From the IMG/VR virus record IMGVR_UViG_3300047562_003246, positions 121,238-185,237 of that record: a DNA stretch of 64,000 nucleotides; one strand, given 5' to 3'. The notes under the pieces were generated by a model. The model was not told the origin of the DNA, did no database searches, and saw only the letters and a program-made list of their open reading frames with translations. A program made the translations under genes and the position numbers. Below, one piece after another: positions 51,801-59,979 of the stretch. Source of the stretch: a virus. Numbering within the stretch: position 1 is the stretch's first letter; each line of letters starts with the position of its first letter.

Positions 51801-53271
51801 GTTTATGGAGCTACTTAAGGTCGCAGGTATTAATCCGCTTAGGCAAGGCACCAAGACAACGCTGACACCTATGACAGATGACGAGATTGATAGATCAGCA
51901 GGTAACCGTGAGATACAGAACGCTGAGACGCTAGATCTTTACAAAGATCAATCGCCTATCAAAGGTGGATTATTTGATCCAACTATTTTTGGTATGGGCG
52001 ACAGACCTGCCAAGATGTCTTTATCTGTAAAGCTACCCAACCCAGCTTACGAGGAGCCACTGCGCAGGATCCTACAGCTCAAACAAAAAGAGTACTCGGA
52101 TCTGATTGCAGGTAAGCATCAATTAGGCAATCACGGTACTGGTACAAAAGCTATCGAAAGTTTCTTGAGTAAATTTGATATTGATCAAGAAATTGAAAAA
52201 GCTCGTACAGAAATTCGTGGCACTAAAAAGCTAGCTCGGGATGCTGCGGTAAGGCGGTTGGGATTCTTGCGAGCGATGAATAATCTCGAAGTTAACCCAA
52301 GCGATCTGATGCGAGAAAAGATTTTGGTGCTGCCGCCTAACCTGCGACCAGTTTCAGTTATCGGTCAAGGTAAGAAACAAGTGCCAATCGTCAATGATTT
52401 GAACTATCTATACAGGGAAGTCTTTGAGGCGAACAAAGTTTACAAAGACTTAGCATCTCAGCTTGGAGATGATAACGCAGGTGACGAAAGGTTGATGTTG
52501 TACGAGGCAACGAAAGCGCTCAGTGGTTACGGCGAATCGACTGACAAAGAACTACGTAGTCGTAACGTAAAAGGTGCTTTGCGTACACTTCTGCCAGGAG
52601 GACCTAAAGCTAGCTACATGCAACAAAAGCTCATAGGTAACACTGCTGACGTAGCGGGTCGTGGTGTTGTGATACCTAATCACAAACTTGGCATGGACGA
52701 GGTGGGTATTCCTAAAACAATGGCCTGGGATATTTTCTCTAACCATGTCGTACGAGAACTTGTTCGCGGCGGTATGCCTATTTTGCAGGCCAGAGAATCC
52801 GTTGTTAATAAATCGGATAAAGCCTATAAAGCTTTGCAGTCCGTTCTAGAGAAAGTACCTGTCATGGTCAGTAGAGACCCTGCACTGCACCAATACAACA
52901 CGATTGGGCAGTATGTGAAACTAGTTGATGGTAATGCGATTCAGTCGAATCCGCTAATCAACAAAGGACTTAATCTTGATCACGACGGCGACACTATGTC
53001 AGTACACGTACCGATTACAAAAGGTGAAATTGATAACCTGAAAAAGCGATTGATGCCGAGCAAAATGCTTATATCTCCATCTGATATGGAGTCAGTAGTT
53101 TACGCGCCAAACCAAGACTTTACGCTTGGTGTTGCACTAGCTTCGCTCAAACGTAGTAATGTGAAAAGTTCAAAAGTGTTTATGACGTACGCCGATGCTG
53201 AAAGAGCAGCGAAGCGTGGCGAAATTTCCTGGCACGATCCTGTGAGAATATTGGAGAAAGATCAAACATGA
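48856..53271 (+). CDS. RNA polymerase beta/beta-prime (RpoB-RpoC1-like) fusion subunit
   Basis: Catalytic RNA polymerase polypeptide of 1471 residues. Beta-like landmarks: FIFNGSR near 115, YEDAYVVSE near 648 (RpoB EDA-V-SE), GDKITMRNGLKG near 779 and FDAVIPRLGVISRKN near 810. Beta-prime-like landmarks then follow in the same chain: KGGLFDPTIFG near 1036, VNDLNYLYREV near 1175, GNTADVAGRGVVIPNHKLG near 1260 and the catalytic NLDHDGD at 1373-1379 with D1375, D1377 and D1379. It ends about 90 residues later, where cyanobacterial RpoC1 would end. Bridge helix and trigger loop are absent, so a second subunit must exist elsewhere. A repeat at 52062 is in frame. Confidence 0.9.
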   Translation: MSQEDITQQSPVQPAVTFRDVTDPVQTREALYGGVLKALQELPPAESKTHQLTLGNVRYMEEDNDDEDQQELAMDTRTTLGRRIKGTWNLINKSTGQVVDSKEQVLGVVPRVTDNGSFIFNGSRYAFGLQQRINPGSYARVKANGELEALVNVARSTGARHRYLLDPETEQISFNVQNSKIPVADVLEILGATQEDAAAAWGPELAETNWKKRDPKALNKLYEKLVNKSGGDLDDTQKAEAVRAAFARMKTDRLVNQRTIGIDTDAVDKTTVLASTKRILDLLRGQVEADDRDHAAFQTYYSPEDILAERLKLDAGKIRRNLLYKAQRSNSLSSLPTRPLDAQFQSAVFDSGIGQLMDAPNPLDIIDRMSRMTVYGDGGIGSQDSTPDSTRFVNHSYTGIMDGLRTVESSRVGADTFIASGAKKGSDGQLYFDAIDAKTQKPVTVSASNMFGKTVTLSKKPDLGKYYIVQKDGKLDYALPEEIDYFLPDVEKTYNHLSNLVPGKSLMVPNRVAMATRMSAQAVELANKEAPLFQNAVPGTNGQVSFEDVYGDRLGVKRAPQVPGTVISVSDKEIEYLTVDGTKGKVKLYSDATLGRKSRMHNTPTVKVGDKFEPGQILATSNFTDNNGTVAIGTNLRVADMTFPDTYEDAYVVSESAAKNKLASVQLYRTRLESNATQARDKKSFVSVFAGKFKPDQLEKLDDDGIVKVGQTVEHGDPLVLAMERRQGVGRVHKKGGASFKDSTLVHDHEDPGTVVGVFKDKQGNTVVKTRVISPLKEGDKITMRNGLKGTVVVKPDSEMPRDKEGNVFDAVIPRLGVISRKNPVVKHELALSKIAAMRGQPYKIPDFGEIEDMNEFTRGELKKYGISDKETVVDPFTGQDVKGVVTGYAFFNKLHHFSEAKAQGRSTGRYTADAMPAKGGDDLGKSKRIGLLAQHALLAGGGHEFIRGTGLVRGQANSEFWQAFMRGDDPPTPKVPERYKKFMELLKVAGINPLRQGTKTTLTPMTDDEIDRSAGNREIQNAETLDLYKDQSPIKGGLFDPTIFGMGDRPAKMSLSVKLPNPAYEEPLRRILQLKQKEYSDLIAGKHQLGNHGTGTKAIESFLSKFDIDQEIEKARTEIRGTKKLARDAAVRRLGFLRAMNNLEVNPSDLMREKILVLPPNLRPVSVIGQGKKQVPIVNDLNYLYREVFEANKVYKDLASQLGDDNAGDERLMLYEATKALSGYGESTDKELRSRNVKGALRTLLPGGPKASYMQQKLIGNTADVAGRGVVIPNHKLGMDEVGIPKTMAWDIFSNHVVRELVRGGMPILQARESVVNKSDKAYKALQSVLEKVPVMVSRDPALHQYNTIGQYVKLVDGNAIQSNPLINKGLNLDHDGDTMSVHVPITKGEIDNLKKRLMPSKMLISPSDMESVVYAPNQDFTLGVALASLKRSNVKSSKVFMTYADAERAAKRGEISWHDPVRILEKDQT
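52062..52075 (-). repeat. Interspersed 14-mer, copy 9 (minus)
   Basis: Exact reverse-complement copy in the RNA polymerase gene, read in frame as RRILQ, about 35 residues after the KGGLF motif. Confidence 0.85.
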
Positions 53272-53999
53272 AGTATTCTTTACTATCGCCCGAAAGAAAT
53301 TTCGAGCATCATTTAGATTTAGGCGATGACAAAGACAGCGTTGTCGTAGTAGGTGATTTTGGTAGCGGTAAAACGCTTGTTGCTTCTACGTTGTTTATTA
53401 CAGCATCAGGAGAACCAAAAACACCAAAACAAACATTGCGTGGAAAGTTTCCAGTCGCAGTGTGGCTTGGGGAAGGAGCGACTTCTGAGCTTGTGTATAA
53501 CGACAACGAAAAAACAGAGGTTGTTTATTATCCGTACGATATGGATAATGTTCCAAATTTCATGACGTACACATCTACGAAACAAATACCAACGGCGTGC
53601 GCATTAGCCACGGGACATCTCGTATATGCATCAAACTTGGGTACGCTGCTTTTACAGATGAAGTCAGAGCATTATGCTAACTTCGTAGGCTTCATGAGTA
53701 ACTATGTCCCAGGCATGCGAATTAACCCAGCAGAAGTAAACGCCTCGTTAGCTTACATAAACAAGTTGTACCCGCCCGTAGCCTCTACGATAGGTAAGCT
53801 ATTCTCTATTTATCTGGTTGTGTCATCAGCTCATTTAGCAATTCTAGACGTAACTAACCCAGGTATCAGCGACCTACAATGGGCTTGTTTTCATGAAGGA
53901 CTGACTTTATTGGCCAAGCAAAGAAGTATCAAGCTGATTACTTTCAATCAAAAACACCGAAGCGAAAATGCTCTTTACTCACGAATGTGTTTTTTGTAA
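53268..53999 (+). CDS. P-loop NTPase, hypothetical
   Basis: A 243-residue protein with a Walker A motif GDFGSGKT at residues 29-36 just after VVVV, in the normal strand-loop-helix position. No obvious Walker B aspartate follows on the expected strand, and the rest is not recognised. It overlaps the RNA polymerase stop by four bases (ATGA), so it is translationally coupled and may assist transcription or be a small packaging-type NTPase. This link is contextual. Confidence 0.6.
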   Translation: MKYSLLSPERNFEHHLDLGDDKDSVVVVGDFGSGKTLVASTLFITASGEPKTPKQTLRGKFPVAVWLGEGATSELVYNDNEKTEVVYYPYDMDNVPNFMTYTSTKQIPTACALATGHLVYASNLGTLLLQMKSEHYANFVGFMSNYVPGMRINPAEVNASLAYINKLYPPVASTIGKLFSIYLVVSSAHLAILDVTNPGISDLQWACFHEGLTLLAKQRSIKLITFNQKHRSENALYSRMCFL

Positions 54000-54028
54000 A
54001 CTGTTACAGTCGTATTGATATTCCACCG

Positions 54029-54053
54029 GCCAAGCACATGCTTGGCTTTTTTT
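54029..54053 (+). terminator. Rho-independent terminator
   Basis: GCCAAGCA pairs with TGCTTGGC across a two- to four-base loop, then seven T residues. A TTGTAA-17-GATATT pair sits just upstream. It lies 15 bases before the next ATG. Confidence 0.9.
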
Positions 54054-54067
54054 ATTGAGTTAGCCAT

Positions 54068-54850
54068 ATGCCAAAGCGTCGTACAGAGAAAAAACCGGAA
54101 CAAGCAACTAAACCAACTCCGCAAGTAGAGTACTTGATAACAAATGATGGAACGATCATGCTGAACTTCGGTGAAGTGTCAGAGATGATTCCTCGGACTC
54201 ATCCGCAGTATAGGGTCATCGTCAATATGCTTAAACAAAGGTCGTTTAATTCCATCATCAGGCTGCTGAACTTCAACATTACTACTGAAAGATTAAATGT
54301 CAGCTTACTACGTAAGCAAAATAAAACTTGGTATGTCGGCGACAAAAAGATTGAAGGAGCTGTCGCTTATGACATTGACAGGTTAGTTAATAACGTGCCT
54401 GATGAATTTATTATTTCGGCAGTAAAGTACGAGGAAGCTAAAGAATCAGCAGAAGAAGCTCAGCCGCGTCAAGCCACAGCTAACGCTGTTAGCGCGGAGA
54501 TCGCACATAGGGGTCTCGCTGACTTTTGTAGAAAGTATCGCGCAATGACCGTACAGTACGTTGAGGACGAAGCCCTACAGTGCATCAAAACACTCTGCGT
54601 AGTTGATCTAGGTAACGTGTCGCCTAGTTATAACGGCGAAAAAATAACAGTGCTGTTTATTACAAAGAGCAGCCGACAAGTTTTTGCTTGCTATGTAGAA
54701 GGGCAGGTTAAAACTATCAAAGATTTTTACTTGGAAGCAGCACGTTCTCCGTTTAATGAAAAGCTTAAAGCTGTATTGTCACAGCTGGCAAACAGCAATA
54801 CTGAGCAAAACGCTGCTAATAAGAAAGCTCGCAGAATTTCTATTGATTAA
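54068..54850 (+). CDS. rIIB-like protein
   Basis: A 260-residue protein directly before the rIIA-like gene. The segment MIPRTHPQYRVIVNMLKQ and a following strand-helix region with WYVGDKKI match the general pattern of phage rIIB-like proteins (a short beta start, a HPxY-type segment, then helical repeats). T4 rIIA and rIIB act together in exclusion of other phages and lysis timing. The evidence is pattern plus position, so a distinct family remains possible. The Lys-rich ends may bind nucleic acid. Confidence 0.55.
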   Translation: MPKRRTEKKPEQATKPTPQVEYLITNDGTIMLNFGEVSEMIPRTHPQYRVIVNMLKQRSFNSIIRLLNFNITTERLNVSLLRKQNKTWYVGDKKIEGAVAYDIDRLVNNVPDEFIISAVKYEEAKESAEEAQPRQATANAVSAEIAHRGLADFCRKYRAMTVQYVEDEALQCIKTLCVVDLGNVSPSYNGEKITVLFITKSSRQVFACYVEGQVKTIKDFYLEAARSPFNEKLKAVLSQLANSNTEQNAANKKARRISID

Positions 54851-54895
54851 CGTTTCGTATTTACAGTTTGTTTACTTGAACCTTTTGAGACACCA

Positions 54896-57800
54896 ATGAA
54901 ACCAGTAACTAAGAACCGACAAATATCCGGTAACACGCAAATTGAAAGTAATTACCAACGAGTACAACTCGCAGTAACGAGTACTCTGTTTGACATTCTT
55001 TCAGAAAAGTTATATCAAAACCCACTTCGTTCCGCGCCGACCGAAGCAATTACAAACGCTGCAGATGCCATCGGTCGAAGACTTGCTCGTATGTCGAAAA
55101 AAGAAAAAGAGACGATGCAAGCAGAGGACAGAAAATTCAAGATAGTGATTACTTGTCCTACTGTGAGTTACCCGTACTTTGTTGTGCGAGACGAAGGCAC
55201 AGGCATAGACAACCACGACGACGTTGTGTCTAAGTTTTTCGGATTCAACCAGTCTGACAAAACTTCAGAATCAACCAGCACAGGCTCGATGGGGCTTGGG
55301 GCAAAATCAGTTTATGCAATTGCTGAGCAGTTCTCCTTTACGCTGTACGACGGAAAAACAAAAAGAGTTTATCAAGGTTTGAAAGATGAGCAAGGTTTTC
55401 CGCTTTGTCCTTCGAAAGAGCCACCGCGAATTGCATGTGACGAGCCCAGAGGTGCAGAACTGAAGGTGCCAATAACTGATATCGATTCGAAATTAGTTTC
55501 GACTTGGCAGCATAATATCTTAAGTATTTGTCGTAACATCGGACACGACAAGAATCCGTTTGATGGTGCAATCGAGATAATCGTAGACAAAGGTCAGGCT
55601 TCAGAAAAAACGATAAAATTACCGCCCAAATGGGCAAATTGGACATTAGACCAGCCGAATACTTTTGCGTACAGCGGTAGGTTGCTGGGCAAACACGTAC
55701 GAAGAAAAAAGAATTCAGAAGCGTCGGGCGTAGTCAGGTTCTACGACGACATGGATGAAGAAACAGAAAGTTATGATAACGACAGGGATAACCTACTATT
55801 TTCCACGGAAAACTGTGCGTTGATTCATGTCAGTAATAACACACACAATGCAAGACAGGTATTAAAAGAATGTCAAGAAGGCGTTCTTCATTACGCGAAC
55901 ATTATTTATAAATTTAACGCGACAAGTTTCAAAGAAAAGTTACCTTGGTTGCAGTACTATAAACTGCATATATTTCTTGGTAATACCAGAGCAGATGGTA
56001 CACAGCATCCAATCGTATTCAACCCTAGTCGAGAGTCACTAGTCGCAGGCAATACTGATACCTATTTGTGTGACCTGGCAGCAGAACAAATGTTGCCTGT
56101 GCTAGACAAATTGGCAGAAGACATTTTGACTGCTTTTGAAGGTAAAAATCTTTACGAACAGCTCAAACTCAATGAAACGATTAAAGATAGACTTCAGCGC
56201 TTCTCTTTACCTGAATTAGCTACCCAAGTTGTCGAGGTAATAAAGCAAGAGCAGCACGATGTAATGTCAGAAAGCGATCTCAAGTCTTCGGACGATAAAG
56301 AGCAAGAGGTGATGCGATCAGTAAAACTAACACCATGGGATTCTGACTTAATAAAGAATAAACTCAATATTCCTGAAGACTACATTGACGTGTCGTTTTG
56401 TAACTTAGCGGCACTTAACAGCGTATTATCAACGCAGGGAGACTGCGATCAGGCAGCGCACATAGCTAATAGTTACATCTGCACAGATACTCGCATCGAT
56501 AAACTAGCTACGCTAAGCAGCAGGAAGTCTGATGTTATGTACAGTTCAGAGAGTATTACTTTACCGAACGCACTTGCGAGGATAAAAGATCATCCTGTGA
56601 TCGCTGTTTCGCATAAGTCTATCAAGGCTAGTATCGGTGCGCGTTACTTATGGAACGCGATGCCTATAGCTGATGACAAAAGGAAAAATCTTTTAAACCA
56701 ATCTAAGCAGATTATGCTGTTATGTAAAAAGAAAGACGATGTAGGTGCTGTCGCCAGAGAGCTTGCAAGTATTCTCGCACCGCAAGGTTATCGTGTCGTT
56801 GATGTAGTGTCGCATTACAAAGACGATTTCGGTTTTACTGCGGAGCAAAAACAAAGAACTTCGATTCGAACTATCGAAGGACGATTACGCGAGTTTGCTT
56901 ATAAGTTCAATTACAATGTAACTTCAGGTTATCGAGACTCACCCAGAGAATATTGGGATAAGCTGGAAACCCCAGAAGCTAGTCAAGAAATATTCAAGCG
57001 TCTAAACGACAAAAAGAACCATAAAGTGGTTCATCTGTTGTTTGACGGGTTCAGTGTAGACGTATCGGATATTTATCAGCAGGAAGACAAGACTTTACTG
57101 TCGCCGATTTACGTTAGAAGCATGGTAGAGATGCTGACGCATGACTATAGAGAAAGGTATCAAAAGACTTTGACAGTCGTCGGTGTTGCCAGAAGAGACA
57201 AAAAGATTTTGGAAGCGATACCAAGTTCGTTTATCTCGTTAGCCTGTAGATTTATCAAAGCTCACCGCAAGCAAATACGAGACACTGCTATTGTTGAGCA
57301 GTTTATGCGCCGCCACGACGATTTCGACTTTGCTAACAAGTTTCATCCAGCAAAGTATATGTTTCATTCCTACGAGCGATTTAAAAAAGGATCTGTTATT
57401 CGTGAAATCGTCAGAGAAGTTCAAAAGGCAATGCCGTCTTTGATTACTGACGAATCGTTTCTAGACAGCGTGAAGAAAAATAAACTGCAAGAAATTAAAA
57501 CAGCGTTAAGTAACGGAGCGAGTATTCGAGACGTGTCTAGATATTTTGTAAGTAGCATTGTTTCGCAGTGCAAAGGACAGATAGCTGGATTAGTAGAGAG
57601 TAAGTTCGAATCACCACAAACGCATGAAGCGGTTCGTGAATTGGTTAAGCTGCTTTACGAGGAGTCCAAGGCTAAGCAGTCGAAACTAGGCATAGACAAA
57701 GAAATGTCTGTAGCTAATTTGTTTTATGGCGATCATCACACTTTGTTGCCAGACTATGTACCCTCTAGGGCGACAAAGTTGCGAGCAGCTTATCCGCTGG

Positions 57801-57970
57801 TGGATCATTACGTTAATTCGAGTAGTGCAAACACGATTAGTGTTTCTTACGTCGAGAGACGGTTGTTTCGAATGATATGGGTTCAAGATCTACTTGGCGA
57901 TAAACAGCTAGCTGTCGATACTGCACTTGCAACACATTACAATAATATTGACTCTTCGGAAGAAGACTAA
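54896..57970 (+). CDS. rIIA-like GHKL ATPase
   Basis: A 1024-residue protein with a GHKL (gyrase/Hsp90/MutL) ATPase fold at the N-terminus: E50 and N54 in TEAITNAADA, DEGTGID at 99-105 and GSMGLGAKS at 130-138. This arrangement is typical of phage rIIA-like membrane-associated ATPases rather than topoisomerases, because no gyrase-type transducer or metal-binding domain is seen downstream. The C-terminal 600 residues are helical and unknown. T4 rIIA has 725 residues, so this is longer. It overlaps the next frame slightly and follows an rIIB-like gene. Confidence 0.78.
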   Translation: MKPVTKNRQISGNTQIESNYQRVQLAVTSTLFDILSEKLYQNPLRSAPTEAITNAADAIGRRLARMSKKEKETMQAEDRKFKIVITCPTVSYPYFVVRDEGTGIDNHDDVVSKFFGFNQSDKTSESTSTGSMGLGAKSVYAIAEQFSFTLYDGKTKRVYQGLKDEQGFPLCPSKEPPRIACDEPRGAELKVPITDIDSKLVSTWQHNILSICRNIGHDKNPFDGAIEIIVDKGQASEKTIKLPPKWANWTLDQPNTFAYSGRLLGKHVRRKKNSEASGVVRFYDDMDEETESYDNDRDNLLFSTENCALIHVSNNTHNARQVLKECQEGVLHYANIIYKFNATSFKEKLPWLQYYKLHIFLGNTRADGTQHPIVFNPSRESLVAGNTDTYLCDLAAEQMLPVLDKLAEDILTAFEGKNLYEQLKLNETIKDRLQRFSLPELATQVVEVIKQEQHDVMSESDLKSSDDKEQEVMRSVKLTPWDSDLIKNKLNIPEDYIDVSFCNLAALNSVLSTQGDCDQAAHIANSYICTDTRIDKLATLSSRKSDVMYSSESITLPNALARIKDHPVIAVSHKSIKASIGARYLWNAMPIADDKRKNLLNQSKQIMLLCKKKDDVGAVARELASILAPQGYRVVDVVSHYKDDFGFTAEQKQRTSIRTIEGRLREFAYKFNYNVTSGYRDSPREYWDKLETPEASQEIFKRLNDKKNHKVVHLLFDGFSVDVSDIYQQEDKTLLSPIYVRSMVEMLTHDYRERYQKTLTVVGVARRDKKILEAIPSSFISLACRFIKAHRKQIRDTAIVEQFMRRHDDFDFANKFHPAKYMFHSYERFKKGSVIREIVREVQKAMPSLITDESFLDSVKKNKLQEIKTALSNGASIRDVSRYFVSSIVSQCKGQIAGLVESKFESPQTHEAVRELVKLLYEESKAKQSKLGIDKEMSVANLFYGDHHTLLPDYVPSRATKLRAAYPLVDHYVNSSSANTISVSYVERRLFRMIWVQDLLGDKQLAVDTALATHYNNIDSSEED

Positions 57971-58004
57971 CGATCAATATTGCTTTTTAGAAGAGAACAG
58001 CGAT

Positions 58005-58403
58005 ATGCAAAAGCACTCTTGGTACAAGGAGATGAAGCCGACAACAGGGTTGCATAGCATTATGCAAACTGGGGTCAATCGCCCATCTCTTATTTTTTCT
58101 GTTGACGAAGATGTTCGCCAACGATGGGACAAGCCTGGTACACTCTACCATTACCTTTACAGTATGAGTGAACAGCTTGTGGCCTACTTGAACGATCGAG
58201 CCCCTAGACCGGCGTGGCTCGATCAGTATACTCGTATCGACGAAGTAACTTTGGTCCATGTGGACTTTGGTACTTTGAGAGCGTTTGGCCCTGTTATTAC
58301 AACTAACAGGATCACACAAAGAGAGTCGTACGAACCAGAGCACGTCGACGCGAGAGCTAGACTGATCGATCAATTGACGCTTTTGGTTAATAAATCACTG
58401 TAA
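58005..58403 (+). CDS. Hypothetical protein
   Basis: A 132-residue product from the ATG at 58005; a longer form from TTG 57927 would overlap the rIIA-like gene by 44 bases. Basic N-terminus, then a mixed alpha/beta body (LVHVDFGTLRAFGPVITT). No motif recognised. It is followed by a structured, gene-free stretch and a terminator. Confidence 0.55.
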   Translation: MQKHSWYKEMKPTTGLHSIMQTGVNRPSLIFSVDEDVRQRWDKPGTLYHYLYSMSEQLVAYLNDRAPRPAWLDQYTRIDEVTLVHVDFGTLRAFGPVITTNRITQRESYEPEHVDARARLIDQLTLLVNKSL

Positions 58404-58621
58404 GGCAGCAGCGATAGGTAGTCTTTCACTACGGTTTGCCTACCTATCAATGCCTATAAGCCGTGAGAACCGGCTACGTAGTGAGTGCTCCGGTTGTCGA
58501 TTCCAACTCAACTAACGACACGGGGATGTTTAACATCAAGCAGATGTGTTTCGCACACATAGCTACGGTTAATTATTGTGGTGGTTTGGGGTCGGTCGGG
58601 GTTCCGATCGGCCCCTTTTTT
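58404..58621 (+). ncRNA. Candidate structured RNA with pseudoknot and terminator
   Basis: About 240 bases without a convincing gene, full of pairing. GATAGGTAG (58413-58421) pairs with CTACCTATC (58440-58448). Inside that loop CACTACG (58427-58433) is complementary to CGTAGTG (58477-58483), forming a pseudoknot. AGCCG/CGGCT (58459-58463/58471-58475), TGTCG/CGACA (58495-58499/58516-58520) and ATGTGT/ACACAT (58544-58549/58555-58560) add hairpins, and a 12-bp GC-rich terminator follows at 58588-58615 with T-run to 58621. Could be a regulatory or structural phage RNA, or an mRNA leader. No known RNA family is claimed. Confidence 0.5.
58588..58621 (+). terminator. Rho-independent terminator
   Basis: GGGGTCGGTCGG pairs with CCGATCGGCCCC (12 bp with two G-U pairs, GGTT loop), then six T residues. 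It ends the structured RNA region and lies 21 bases before the Dam-type ATG. Confidence 0.88.
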
Positions 58622-58642
58622 CTTTCCTAGAGTAGTCAGTAA

Positions 58643-59662
58643 ATGAGCAAGCCCGTTAAACGAGTCAAGAGCCCTATCAAGTGGCCGGGAGGTAAGTTTT
58701 ATCTTGCACCAAAGATCATAAGTTTTATTCCAAATGATGTGCAGTTTTTCTTTGAAGGATATTGCGGCGGCATATCTGTACTGCTAGCTAAGCTGCAATA
58801 TGGTAGCGAAGTTATCGTTGATGCCAACAAGTACATCACGAACTTCTGGACAGTACTTGCTGACAAAAAGTTATTTCAGCAGTTCTCGCGTTTAGCGGAA
58901 GCAACGCCTTTCTCAGATAGTATTTTCAAAGCGAGCCTTGAAAACTACAAATCAGCAAAGATACGAGATAAACCAGACGTGCAAGCTGCGTTAGACTTTT
59001 TCATTCTGTGCAGAATGTCACGTCAAGGCTTGATGAAGGATTATGCTACGCCTACGTCAAGACTACGCAGAGGCATTAACGAAAACGTGTCAGCATGGCT
59101 TTCCAGTGTTGACGGACTTGCGGAAGTACACAACAGACTTAAAACTGTTGAGGTACTAACAGGCAGCACGCTTGATTATCTGTTTAAGTACAGCAATAAA
59201 AACTCGCTGCATTATTTAGATCCTCCGTACATGCATGCGACTCGCGTAAGTAGGAAAGACTATCAAGCTTTCGAAATAAGTGACAGGCATCATGCAGTCT
59301 TGCTGGCAGGTCTAATGCCGTCGCATGAGCCGTTACTAACAAAGAAAGAGTTTGAAGCTTATGCTGGTAACGAGCAGTATTCTCAGTATGAGGAATTTTC
59401 TCGTAAAGATTTTCCAGGTAAGTTCATACTCAGCGGCTATAACAATCCGCTGTACGAAAAGTACACAGAAAAGTTTGAACTTCGCGTAGAAAAGATAGCA
59501 GTGCCTAATAACGCAAGCTCAGCAAAGATCAAAGAGATCAAAACAGAATGCTTGTGGATGAATTTTGGTCAAGAGATAAGTAGTGCTACACGGCAAGAAT
59601 CAGCCGAAAAGGTTATCTCCAAAAAGATCAAACGTAGGATCCTGCGCAAAGTAAAGAAGTAG
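58643..59662 (+). CDS. dam: Dam-type DNA adenine methyltransferase
   Basis: Transfers a methyl group from S-adenosylmethionine to adenine N6, likely protecting phage DNA from host restriction or marking it. The 339-residue product shows the MboI/Dam order: WPGGKF at 14-19 (SAM binding), FFEGYCGG near 36-43 and the catalytic LDPPY at 192-196. Similar to M.MboI and T4 Dam (about 260-290 residues) but longer, with a basic C-terminal tail partly made of a repeat-encoded RRILRKVKK. If it recognises GATC, every copy of the interspersed GGATCC repeat would be a target; specificity is not shown. Confidence 0.9.
   Translation: MSKPVKRVKSPIKWPGGKFYLAPKIISFIPNDVQFFFEGYCGGISVLLAKLQYGSEVIVDANKYITNFWTVLADKKLFQQFSRLAEATPFSDSIFKASLENYKSAKIRDKPDVQAALDFFILCRMSRQGLMKDYATPTSRLRRGINENVSAWLSSVDGLAEVHNRLKTVEVLTGSTLDYLFKYSNKNSLHYLDPPYMHATRVSRKDYQAFEISDRHHAVLLAGLMPSHEPLLTKKEFEAYAGNEQYSQYEEFSRKDFPGKFILSGYNNPLYEKYTEKFELRVEKIAVPNNASSAKIKEIKTECLWMNFGQEISSATRQESAEKVISKKIKRRILRKVKK
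59634..59647 (+). repeat. Interspersed 14-mer, copy 10 (plus)
   Basis: Exact copy at the 3' end of the methylase gene, read in frame as RRILR and supplying part of the basic tail, 15 bases before the stop. Confidence 0.85.
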
Positions 59663-59668
59663 ATTTAT

Positions 59669-59713
59669 TAAACTAAAGCTGTATAGATACCTAGTTTATT
59701 GTGAGACAGCTTT
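59669..59713 (+). promoter_or_regulatory. Competing hairpins before the zinc-finger gene
   Basis: Two overlapping inverted repeats: AAAGCTGT (59675-59682) with ACAGCTTT (59706-59713), whose right arm ends directly at the ATG; and TAAACTA (59669-59675) with TAGTTTA (59692-59698). They cannot both fully form, and no Shine-Dalgarno is visible, so translation may be structure-controlled. Inference. Confidence 0.4.
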
Positions 59714-59956
59714 ATGTTTGGTGAATACTTCAATGATGGACTAGACGCTGAGTTTGGCGATTTACTAGGCTCAGCTAGGTTTTGCTGCGAGCTATGCGGG
59801 CAGTATTCAGATGACGTTGTTTCTTGTAATCGGTGCGGCTCGCTAGTCTGTGGTGATTGCTCTCAGGTTGTAACTATTAACGCGTTATATGGAGACAAAA
59901 TACAGGTTCAGGTGTGTGTTGATTGTTTATCGGAGGTAGCGGTTAAAGCTACTTAA
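59714..59956 (+). CDS. Cross-brace zinc-finger protein
   Basis: An 80-residue protein with four Cys pairs (CELC, CNRC, CGDC, CVDC), evenly spaced as in FYVE/RING-type or B-box cross-brace zinc fingers that bind two zinc ions. An acidic N-terminal 25 residues precede the finger. Such compact zinc domains mediate protein-protein contact; the partner is unknown. ATG immediately follows an inverted repeat that may control its translation. Two-zinc binding is inferred from spacing only. Confidence 0.75.
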   Translation: MFGEYFNDGLDAEFGDLLGSARFCCELCGQYSDDVVSCNRCGSLVCGDCSQVVTINALYGDKIQVQVCVDCLSEVAVKAT

Positions 59957-59979
59957 ATTTCTTTCTTTAAAGGTTCACA

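Noticed and set aside
58493-58507. A tRNA T-arm-like sequence (GTTG-TCGATTC-CAAC)
   Set aside because: The loop lacks the conserved TTC start and no anticodon, D-arm or acceptor stem of correct spacing can be folded around it.
58527-58629. A 34-codon ORF (starting MFNIKQM) inside the structured RNA region
   Set aside because: It runs through the terminator stem and has no usable ribosome site, so it is very unlikely to be translated.
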